Below, in pieces: positions 43,021 to 50,652 of a stretch of 64,000 nucleotides of DNA. The stretch comes from G963701675 sp963701675 (GTDB taxonomy: Bacteria; Planctomycetota; Planctomycetia; Gemmatales; Gemmataceae). The notes under the pieces were generated by a model. The model was not told the origin of the DNA. It was given only the letters and a program-made list of their open reading frames with translations, and did no database searches. The translations under genes and the position numbers were made by a program. The stretch covers positions 5,766,001 through 5,830,000 of the forward strand of contig OY969623.1 of the NCBI GenBank assembly GCA_963701675.1. Direction: 5' to 3'. Every line of letters begins with the position of its first letter. Position 1 is the first letter of the stretch.

Positions 43021-44421
43021 ATGCGATCGGGAAGGTTGAAAACGCGCTTGTGTGTTGAGCTTCTCGAAACCCGCACCATGCTGTCGACGTGCCACGTCAC
43101 CCGCTTAACCGACCAGGGAATCGGGAAGGGATTCCGCGGCGACTTGCGTTATTGCATCAACAAGGTCAACTCTGAGCCGGGTCAGGACGTGATTGATTTC
43201 CACGTGACCGGGACCATCAATCTCGCCGGCGCTCTGCCCAATCTGAATTCAAATATCGACATCCAAGGCCCCGGCCCTGAATTGCTGACAGTGCGCCGCG
43301 ATACCGGTGGGAATTATCGGATCTTCACCGTCCCGCTCGGCGCCACCGTCCAAATTTCGGGCCTGACCGTGTCCAATGGCCTCGTCAACGACAACGGATT
43401 CGGCGGTAACGGGGGTGGAATCTCCAATGGCGGAAACCTTACGCTCGAGTCGGTCGTGGTCAGCGGAAACATGATCGCCAGCGACATTGGCGGCGGAGGC
43501 TCGGGCGGAGGCATTTACAACACCGGCCAATTTCACCTCATCGGCAGCCGAGTCGAGAACAACCGTATTTCCTCCAATCCCGTTGCGTTTAGCGGCGGCG
43601 CCCTTGGCGGCGGCATCGCCAACTACAATGGCAGCGCCACCATCATCGACAGCACGATTTCCGGGAATCACGCCGACGTGATTGGAATCGGCGTCGACGA
43701 CGGCGACGCCTACGGCGGTGGTATCTCCAACATCAATGGGACGGTATCATTGGACCGCAGCACCGTGGCTTTCAACGGCGCTTCCGTGCGTTGGTGGAGT
43801 GCATACGGCGGAGGCATCTACAACAACCGCAATTTGTTGATGACGAACAGCACCCTGACCGGTAACCACGTTATGGGTATCCTCGGCGCCGGCGGCGGCG
43901 GAATCTTCTCGAAAGGTTCCATGACGGCGGCGGCGGTAACGATCCGCCATAGCACCCTTACTGACAACGTCACCATTGAGAATTGGGGCCAGGTTTACCA
44001 CCTCGCTGCCATCGCATGGTCCGGGACGATGGACATTCGAAATAGCATCCTTGCGGGCAATCTGGGAACGGTACTTAACGGCACGCTCACGGCATCCGGC
44101 CACAATCTCATCAGCAACAGTAGCGGCGGCGGCGGCTACGCGGCGACGGATATTCTCGACGTTGACCCGATGCTAGCAACGCTTGCCGATAACGGCGGCC
44201 CGACGTTCACTCATGCCCTTCTGCCCGGCAGCCCTGCCATCGATGCCGGTGACAACACTGGCGCGCCCATGTGGGACCAACGCGGTCCCGGCTTCCCGCG
44301 CGTCGTCAACGGCACCGTTGACATCGGTGCTTTCGAGGTGCAATCGTCGCCGCTACCAGGACCGGATCAGAATTGGTCCGTGCTGTTGACGGCTGATTTG
44401 CAGCAGAAGCCTCTGCGATAA
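43021..44421 (+). CDS. LEPR-XLL choice-of-anchor Q beta-helix protein (tandem copy B)
   Basis: The 466-residue paralogue of the preceding gene starts 24 bases after its stop. GGAGGAG lies 6 bases before the ATG. CVELLETRTMLSTCHVTRL is the LEPR-XLL region. Rungs include LTLESVVVSGNMIAS, ATIIDSTISGNHADV and LLMTNSTLTGNHVMG. It ends GTVDIGAFEVQ and a tail with SVLLTADLQQKPLR, close to the tail motif of other island members. The final four codons and the stop lie inside the start of a palindromic repeat (44411-44482), so the tail may have been altered by that element. Function unknown; probably exported. Confidence 0.85.
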   Translation: MRSGRLKTRLCVELLETRTMLSTCHVTRLTDQGIGKGFRGDLRYCINKVNSEPGQDVIDFHVTGTINLAGALPNLNSNIDIQGPGPELLTVRRDTGGNYRIFTVPLGATVQISGLTVSNGLVNDNGFGGNGGGISNGGNLTLESVVVSGNMIASDIGGGGSGGGIYNTGQFHLIGSRVENNRISSNPVAFSGGALGGGIANYNGSATIIDSTISGNHADVIGIGVDDGDAYGGGISNINGTVSLDRSTVAFNGASVRWWSAYGGGIYNNRNLLMTNSTLTGNHVMGILGAGGGGIFSKGSMTAAAVTIRHSTLTDNVTIENWGQVYHLAAIAWSGTMDIRNSILAGNLGTVLNGTLTASGHNLISNSSGGGGYAATDILDVDPMLATLADNGGPTFTHALLPGSPAIDAGDNTGAPMWDQRGPGFPRVVNGTVDIGAFEVQSSPLPGPDQNWSVLLTADLQQKPLR

Positions 44422-44482
44422 TCTGCGAAATCTGCGTTCGGAAAGCCGGAACAAAACGCAGATTACACAGATTATCGCAGAG
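44411..44482. repeat. 28-bp palindromic repeat, copy 1 (overlaps a stop codon)
   Basis: The 28-base arms at 44411-44438 and 44455-44482 are reverse complements with two mismatches. The left arm begins in the last codons of the preceding gene and contains its TAA. A closely related palindrome, with the same CGCAGATTA core, occurs at 57104-57163. Confidence 0.65.
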
Positions 44483-44517
44483 CAGAAGATACTGGACTAA
44501 CCATTCAAGGAGCCAAC

Positions 44518-46836
44518 ATGTCCCCACGCATTCGAAGCAAAGTGGCTTTGGAACGTCTCCTGCGAAACCGTTGTTTCGCCACGCTTACGAAATTGGAGGA
44601 TCGCACCTTACCCGCGTTCATAATGCCACCAAGCTATCCCGTGGCGCAGAACCCGAATGCCTTAGTCACCGGCGACTTCAATACGGACGGCATCCAGGAC
44701 ATCGCCGTGACGAACCGAACATATAACCCAATGGATGGCCGGGTGAGCGTCCTTCTCGGTGTCGGCGATGGATCGTTTCAGAACCCGATGATATTCAATG
44801 CCGGCAAGGGTCCGACCGCGATTACAGTCGGTGAGTTCAACGGCGACGGATTGCTGGACCTGGCTGTCACCGAGGAAGTTGACGAAGGAACGGTCCGCAT
44901 CTTGTTGGGGAAGGGTAACGGCAAGTTCCGGGCGACGCGCATCTTACATCCGGTTGGGCCCAAACCCGCTTCCATCGCCGTGGCCGACTTCAATTCGGAT
45001 GGAAAGCTCGATATCGTCACGGGCCACAGGCATTGGACCCACGAACAGAATCCATTCAGCAACGTTTCCGTGCTGTTGGGCAAAGGCAACGCCACGTTCG
45101 AGCCGGCAATATTCGTCGACGCCGGCGTCGCGCCGCGCGGCGTGGCTGTCGGCGACTTCGACGGGGACAGTGACATCGATATCGCCGCCTCAGGATACGA
45201 CTGGTACTACTCGGTCTGGGATATCCCGGTCACCGTGAACCACAAGGTGCAAGTGCTGCTGGGTAACGGCGACGGCAGTTTCGTCGCGGGGGCGGAATAC
45301 AGCGGCGGACTATCGAAGGCCGCTGTCGCCGCAGACTTGGATGCCGATGGGGACCTGGATTTGGTCACGGCCAACGGCGGCTACGCCAACTGGGACGATT
45401 TCGATGGCGGCAATACGCTGAGCGTTCGCCTTGGCAACGGCGACGGGACCTTCCAATCTGCAAGCGAATACGAAGTCGGCCCCATTCCACGTCAGTTGGC
45501 TGTCGCGGACCTGACGCACGATGGCAACCTGGATTTACTTTCCGCCAGCATCAGGGATGGCACCGTTAGTGTGCTGGCGGGTATTGGCGACGGCACGTTC
45601 ATCGAGGCCCAGACTTACATCGGTGGTGAAAATGCATCCGCCGTTGCGGTCGCGGACTTTGACGGCGACGGGCGGCGTGATGTCGCCGTCACCAATCAGA
45701 CCAACCCGGGCGCGGTGACCATTTTGCTCGGAAATCCCAATGGCGGTCTTGCCGGGATTTTTGTGCACGCGACCCCGTACACAAGCAAGGTCGAGCTGGC
45801 GGACTTCGACAACGACGGACATCTCGATATCGCGTCCAGTTCGAAGAACTCGGTGAACGTGCAGCTCGGCAACGGAGACGGCACGTTCCGTCGGCATAAG
45901 GCGTCGAGTACCGAGTCCGATTGGTCGAACGATATCGCCATAGGCGACTTTAATTTGGACGGCATTCTGGACATTGCTCGGACGAACTATAACCCCGGAA
46001 GCCTCTCGATCTTGCTTGGAAATGGAGACGGCACATTCGAGGTAAAAGTGACTTACCCGATTGCCTTTTCACTGCATGCCGTCGAAGTGGGTGACTTCAA
46101 CGGCGACGGTACTCCGGACATCGTTGCCGCGACCTCCAATCCTTCTGGAGACATTTACATTTTCCTCGGCAACGGCGACGGGACGTTTCATTTCACTCCA
46201 AGCTTCACGGTCGCCACAGGCAGCATCGGCAAGATCGCGGTTGGGGACTTCAACTCCGACAACATCGCCGATCTCGCCATCTCCCATACGAAGCTCATTG
46301 TGCTTTTCGGTGTTGGTGATGGGACGTTCAATGCAGGACCGGCGTTTTCGTTCGGGTTATCGAATGTAGTTGCCGCTGATCTTAACGGAGATGGACGGTT
46401 GGATCTCGCCGGAGGGCAAGGTGATGACGTGGCGGTGTTGAAGGGAAATGGTGACGGAACGTTTCAGTCGCCGGTCAAATATTCGGCAGGCGGAAACGCC
46501 GGTAACCTAAGTGTGAGCGACTTCAATCAAGACGGCACGCTCGACATACTACTCGTCAACAGTGGTTGGCAAGACGACACGGTGAGCGTGCTGTTGGGCA
46601 CCGGCGGTGCGTTTGCCGCACCATTAAGCTTCTTTTTGGGCAATCCGTCTGACGCAGCGCCCGGTGACTTTAACGAAGACGGCTACCCCGATGTCGCGGT
46701 GGCGACCGGTGGCGTCGCCGTCCTTTTCAACGACGGCATCTGGGCGCCCACACCGCTGCCAAACGGACCGGACGTCTCCGAGCTAGCCGTACTCATCACG
46801 GCGGATACTAGCCCACGGAGGATTAGACGACGCTAG
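44518..46836 (+). CDS. LEPR-XLL FG-GAP/VCBS repeat protein with LITAD-type tail
   Basis: The 772-residue protein follows AAGGAG, 6 bases before the ATG. The N-terminus includes LTKLEDRTLPAF, a weaker LEPR-XLL-type motif. The body is about 12 FG-GAP units with Ca2+-binding loops of the type DFNSDGKLDIVTG, DFDGDSDIDIAAS and DFNGDGTPDIVAA, alternating with VLLGNGDGTF-type strands. That is a probable beta-propeller or solenoid. The C-terminus VSELAVLITADTSPRRIRRR matches the tail seen on beta-helix members. It is probably exported by the same route as its neighbours; function unknown. Confidence 0.82.
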   Translation: MSPRIRSKVALERLLRNRCFATLTKLEDRTLPAFIMPPSYPVAQNPNALVTGDFNTDGIQDIAVTNRTYNPMDGRVSVLLGVGDGSFQNPMIFNAGKGPTAITVGEFNGDGLLDLAVTEEVDEGTVRILLGKGNGKFRATRILHPVGPKPASIAVADFNSDGKLDIVTGHRHWTHEQNPFSNVSVLLGKGNATFEPAIFVDAGVAPRGVAVGDFDGDSDIDIAASGYDWYYSVWDIPVTVNHKVQVLLGNGDGSFVAGAEYSGGLSKAAVAADLDADGDLDLVTANGGYANWDDFDGGNTLSVRLGNGDGTFQSASEYEVGPIPRQLAVADLTHDGNLDLLSASIRDGTVSVLAGIGDGTFIEAQTYIGGENASAVAVADFDGDGRRDVAVTNQTNPGAVTILLGNPNGGLAGIFVHATPYTSKVELADFDNDGHLDIASSSKNSVNVQLGNGDGTFRRHKASSTESDWSNDIAIGDFNLDGILDIARTNYNPGSLSILLGNGDGTFEVKVTYPIAFSLHAVEVGDFNGDGTPDIVAATSNPSGDIYIFLGNGDGTFHFTPSFTVATGSIGKIAVGDFNSDNIADLAISHTKLIVLFGVGDGTFNAGPAFSFGLSNVVAADLNGDGRLDLAGGQGDDVAVLKGNGDGTFQSPVKYSAGGNAGNLSVSDFNQDGTLDILLVNSGWQDDTVSVLLGTGGAFAAPLSFFLGNPSDAAPGDFNEDGYPDVAVATGGVAVLFNDGIWAPTPLPNGPDVSELAVLITADTSPRRIRRR

Positions 46837-46865
46837 TGGTCGGTGCAACTATTCGTAGTTCGACG

Positions 46866-46950
46866 GTTAGCCGCGACGCGCAGTCTTCGGAGCGGAGCGC
46901 GGACGTCGCAGCTACGCGCTCCGCTCCGAAGACTGCGCGTCGCGGCTAAC
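46866..46950. repeat. perfect 35-bp inverted repeat, 15-base loop
   Basis: The arm at 46866-46900 is the exact reverse complement of 46916-46950, with a 15-base loop between them. It begins GTTAGCCGCGACGCG and contains GAAGACTGCGC at its far end. It fills most of the gap between the FG-GAP gene and the next beta-helix gene. It forms a very stable hairpin and looks like a non-coding dispersed element. Confidence 0.8.
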
Positions 46951-47002
46951 CACAATGCCGGCACCTGGACAACGGTCCATTCAACCGAAAGGGGACACTC
47001 GT

Positions 47003-48343
47003 ATGAAATGCACTACACACCGGACTCGCCCACGCATCGAGCCGCTCGAAGTCCGCGACCTGCTTTCGACGTGCATGGTGACGCGACTCGGCGACGCGGG
47101 CGCCGGCCAGGGTCTACGCGGTGATCTGCGCTACTGCATCGCCCAAACCAACGCGATACCGGGCCAGGATCAGATTTCGTTCAACGTCACCGGCACAATC
47201 GACTTGACGGGGCGCCTTCCGGAGCTGAGTGATGATCTGATCGTCAGCGGCCCCGGCGCTCAAGATCTGACCATCCGCCGTGCGTCCGGCGGAGACTACC
47301 GCATTATTACGAGTCACGCGCGCGTGACCTTGTCCGGTCTGACGATTTCCAACGGACGAGAAAACAACGGCGGCGGCATTTTCAATGACTACATCCTGAC
47401 GCTTACCGATTGTGTCGTCGCCGACAACGAGGCAACGGCCACCGGTGTGGGTGTTTACGGCGGCGGAGTTTACAACGCCCACCATCTGATCGTTCGCAAG
47501 AGCGTCATCAGCAACAACACTGCTCAGGGAACGACCGTACAAGTGTTCGGGGGAGGCATCTACAATGAGGATCACGTCGACATCCGAAACAGCACCATTC
47601 GAAACAACGAAGCGATCGACGGTACTAGCGTTCTGGTGAATTCAGGCGGCGGCGTTTTCAACTTGGAATCGATGTATGTGTATAACTCCGCCATCAGCGG
47701 CAATTCCGCTGAGCAAGGTGGCGGCGTGTACAACGACAGACTCCTCCTTGTCCGCAATTCTACGCTCTCTGGAAATCAGGCGATGTACGGCGGTGGGCTT
47801 TACACCCACTGGAATCCGACGGGACAGGCGCAGGTTTACTTCACGACGATTGCCAACAACCAGAGTTTTTCCGGCGCCGGCATTTTCGTCGGCAATGACC
47901 CGGATACCAAAATCACTTTGGGAAACACACTCGTCGCAAACAACTCCGCGCCAAACCACCCCGATCTGAGCGGCCCTTTGAGCCCGTTCTCTCCGGGACA
48001 CAACCTCTTCGGAAATAGCAGCGGTGGTTCTGGCTATGCGCAAACCGACATTCTCAACGTGAATCCCAAGATGGGTTCACTACAGGACAACGGCGGCTTA
48101 AGCTGGACGCACGCACTCATGCCGGACAGCCCGGCCGTTAACGCCGCGAGCTCGAACATCCTGGCGCCCGCCTTCGACCAGCGCGGCCCCGGCTTTCCGC
48201 GGGTCGTGGACGGCAGGGCGGACATCGGCGCGTTCGAAGTGCAGGGTACTGGAGCGCCGACTATCACGCCACTTCGACAGTTACCACGGATCGACGTGCG
48301 TATCCTCAGTCTGACGACGGCCGATTTTGACACAGAGAAATAG
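47003..48343 (+). CDS. LEPR-XLL choice-of-anchor Q beta-helix protein
   Basis: I start at ATG 47003 because AAAGGGGAC lies 7 bases before it; the open frame reaches 46955. The product is about 446 residues. RIEPLEVRDLLSTCMVTRL is the motif region, followed by GDLRYCIAQTNAIPGQDQI. The rungs (VDIRNSTIRNNEAID, LLVRNSTLSGNQAMY, ITLGNTLVANNSAPN) form a beta-helix, and the Q-domain ends RADIGAFEVQ. The tail is RIDVRILSLTTADFDTEK. This is the fourth family member in the island. Exported protein of unknown role. Confidence 0.85.
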   Translation: MKCTTHRTRPRIEPLEVRDLLSTCMVTRLGDAGAGQGLRGDLRYCIAQTNAIPGQDQISFNVTGTIDLTGRLPELSDDLIVSGPGAQDLTIRRASGGDYRIITSHARVTLSGLTISNGRENNGGGIFNDYILTLTDCVVADNEATATGVGVYGGGVYNAHHLIVRKSVISNNTAQGTTVQVFGGGIYNEDHVDIRNSTIRNNEAIDGTSVLVNSGGGVFNLESMYVYNSAISGNSAEQGGGVYNDRLLLVRNSTLSGNQAMYGGGLYTHWNPTGQAQVYFTTIANNQSFSGAGIFVGNDPDTKITLGNTLVANNSAPNHPDLSGPLSPFSPGHNLFGNSSGGSGYAQTDILNVNPKMGSLQDNGGLSWTHALMPDSPAVNAASSNILAPAFDQRGPGFPRVVDGRADIGAFEVQGTGAPTITPLRQLPRIDVRILSLTTADFDTEK

Positions 48344-48443
48344 GTTTTTTTGTTGAAATCCGTCGTCCGCCATTTACAATCAATGTTCCGTCGCCGGTTG
48401 GAACAGAGGCATGCGGCGACGGCCGAAGAGGCAACATTTCTGA

Positions 48444-50579
48444 ATGCGCATCCCCTGTCCATTCCCGTGTCGAGACCTTTCGGCCCGCGCAGGTCGCCAA
48501 GTTGTTGGTACGATTAGACTTAGAATCGAATGCCTAGAAGATCGACGACTACTTTCGGCCGGCGCTATCCTTCGCCACGTGTCGGCCACGGACGTAATCG
48601 CGGCGGTGCGGTCCACCGAGCCATTGGCCGACCTCGCAGCCATGCCTGCATTGAACGGCCTGCTCGACATTGCCCACTCAAAGGTATCTCACCGAACTTC
48701 AGACAACGCGTTGGTGCAATTGGCGTTGTCTTCCACCGTGAAGCCGGAAGCCGTCGTTCGCCAGTTGCAAGCCCTCCCGTTCGTCGCTTGGGCGTCGCCG
48801 AACTATGTCTACACGGCCTCGTCCATCGGTTCCGCGCGGGACTTTGTTCCGAACGATCCGTACTACTCCAATCAGCCGCACCACCCTGTGATGCACAATG
48901 ACTGGTCATGGGATGTGACCCAGGGCGATGCGCGGATCACGGTCGCAGTCACGGACGATGGCGTCGATCTGACTCACGAAGACCTGTACGAGAACATCTG
49001 GATAAACCAGGAAGAGATTCCGGCCTCCCGGCGTGTAAATCTCAGCGATCTGAATGGCGACGGCCTCGTGACGATGCGGGAGCTTAACGACCCGAGCAAC
49101 CAAGGGCCGTTCAAGATTACGGATCAGAATTCCAACGGCCGAATCGACCCCCTTGATCTTCTCACCGCGATGTCGACCGACGGCGTCGGCGCCGACGCGG
49201 GGACGGGTGGCTGGGCCAATGGCGTGGACGACGGCGGCAACGGTCACATGGATGACCTTGCGGGCTGGGATGCCAGTGCCGGCGACAATCTCCCGATGCC
49301 GGCGGGTAGCTCACACGGTACCCATGTGGCCGGCGTGATTGCCGCCCGCACGGACAACGCCATCGGCACGGCCGGTGTTGCGGGCAATGTCACCCTGATG
49401 CCCATCCGCTTTTACGGTTCGGGAAGCTGGACATCGGCGAAAATCTATTCGGCTTATGCATACGCGGCCGATAACGGTGCCCGTATCGTCTCGACCAGTT
49501 ACAACATCGACGCTTTCGTCGGCGACCCCACATTTGCTGCAGCCCTCGATTACCTCTACGACAACGGAGTGCTACACTTCAACTCGGCTGGCAATAACAA
49601 TCAGCTCAATCCAGCGCGGGGTCAGTTTGATCAGACGTTGTACATCGTCTCGACGAACAGCCTCGACCGCAAATCGAGCTTCAGCAATTACGGCTACATG
49701 ATGGACTTGGCCGCGCCCGGTGAGAATATTCAGTCGACCACTCCGAACAACGGCTACGGCAGCCTGAGCGGCACCAGCATCTCAACGCCGAGCGCGGCGG
49801 CCGCGGCAGCCTTGATCTGGTCGATTCATCCCGAATGGACCCGCGACCAGGTTGCCGCCCGACTCATCTCCAGCGCCGACGATCTGGATGCACTTAATCC
49901 TGACTACGCCGGACAACTCGGCGCCGGCCGAGTCAACACGTACCGCGCCCTCCTCGAACCGACCGGAGCGCCGGTGCTCGGCGACTTTATTGGCCTGCCG
50001 GCAGAGGGCGGCACGGCAAATCAGCGGGTGCGCAGCTTTTTCCTGGACACCGTGAGTGTTCTCGACCCGGCCACCGTGGGCAATCCCGCGTCGTGGGAGC
50101 TTCGTCGAGCAGGTCGTGACAACGTGTTCGATACGGCGGACGACGTACTGGTTCCGATTTCCATGACGACCAACTACATGATCGGAACCAATCGGTTGTC
50201 GTTCAGCATCTCCAGCACGCTGTTTCCAGCCCGATATCAATTCCGAGCCTATTCCGGCGGGCTGCGTGATCCGTTTGGTCAGCCGTTAGACGGCAACGGC
50301 GATTCGGTGGCCGGCGATCCGTTGGTGCGGAATTTCACCGTCTCTCTCGCAGGAAACATCGTCGTCCGTTCGGTGTTCTCGACGCCGACGAATCGTGTCG
50401 GCAACACCGCCGCCCAAAAACAAACGTCGGTCCCCGGCGGCGCGGACGTGATGCTCGCCACGTCCTCAGCAACAGGGAGCGCTCGAACGCCCCGAGTCGT
50501 GAATCGTTTGAACGCAAGCAAACTCGTAAGCCCAGCACAAATCGTCGACCAGGAAGGGTTGAATTCAGATCTCGCATAG
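48444..50579 (+). CDS. LEPR-XLL subtilase (S8 protease) with calcium-loop insert, copy 1
   Basis: The 711-residue protein has RIECLEDRRLLSA at residues 28-40 (LEPR-XLL), then a pro-region of about 120 residues. The catalytic domain has Asp in VAVTDDGVDLTH, His in SSHGTHVAGVIAA, the oxyanion Asn in HFNSAGNNN and Ser in LSGTSISTPSAAAAA. Between Asp and His is an insert with two EF-hand-like loops (DLNGDGLVTMRELND and DQNSNGRIDPLDLL), reminiscent of dockerin and of planctomycete Ca2+ loops. The C-terminal part (about residues 500-640) is a beta domain (AYSGGLRDPFGQPLDGNGD). All catalytic residues are present, so it is probably active outside the cytoplasm. Confidence 0.9.
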   Translation: MRIPCPFPCRDLSARAGRQVVGTIRLRIECLEDRRLLSAGAILRHVSATDVIAAVRSTEPLADLAAMPALNGLLDIAHSKVSHRTSDNALVQLALSSTVKPEAVVRQLQALPFVAWASPNYVYTASSIGSARDFVPNDPYYSNQPHHPVMHNDWSWDVTQGDARITVAVTDDGVDLTHEDLYENIWINQEEIPASRRVNLSDLNGDGLVTMRELNDPSNQGPFKITDQNSNGRIDPLDLLTAMSTDGVGADAGTGGWANGVDDGGNGHMDDLAGWDASAGDNLPMPAGSSHGTHVAGVIAARTDNAIGTAGVAGNVTLMPIRFYGSGSWTSAKIYSAYAYAADNGARIVSTSYNIDAFVGDPTFAAALDYLYDNGVLHFNSAGNNNQLNPARGQFDQTLYIVSTNSLDRKSSFSNYGYMMDLAAPGENIQSTTPNNGYGSLSGTSISTPSAAAAAALIWSIHPEWTRDQVAARLISSADDLDALNPDYAGQLGAGRVNTYRALLEPTGAPVLGDFIGLPAEGGTANQRVRSFFLDTVSVLDPATVGNPASWELRRAGRDNVFDTADDVLVPISMTTNYMIGTNRLSFSISSTLFPARYQFRAYSGGLRDPFGQPLDGNGDSVAGDPLVRNFTVSLAGNIVVRSVFSTPTNRVGNTAAQKQTSVPGGADVMLATSSATGSARTPRVVNRLNASKLVSPAQIVDQEGLNSDLA

Positions 50580-50652
50580 ATCACGCCGCGGATAGTCGCG
50601 GCAACAAATCGCCGATCGTTGATTCGTGGTCACTCAACGTGGAGGATGCAAC

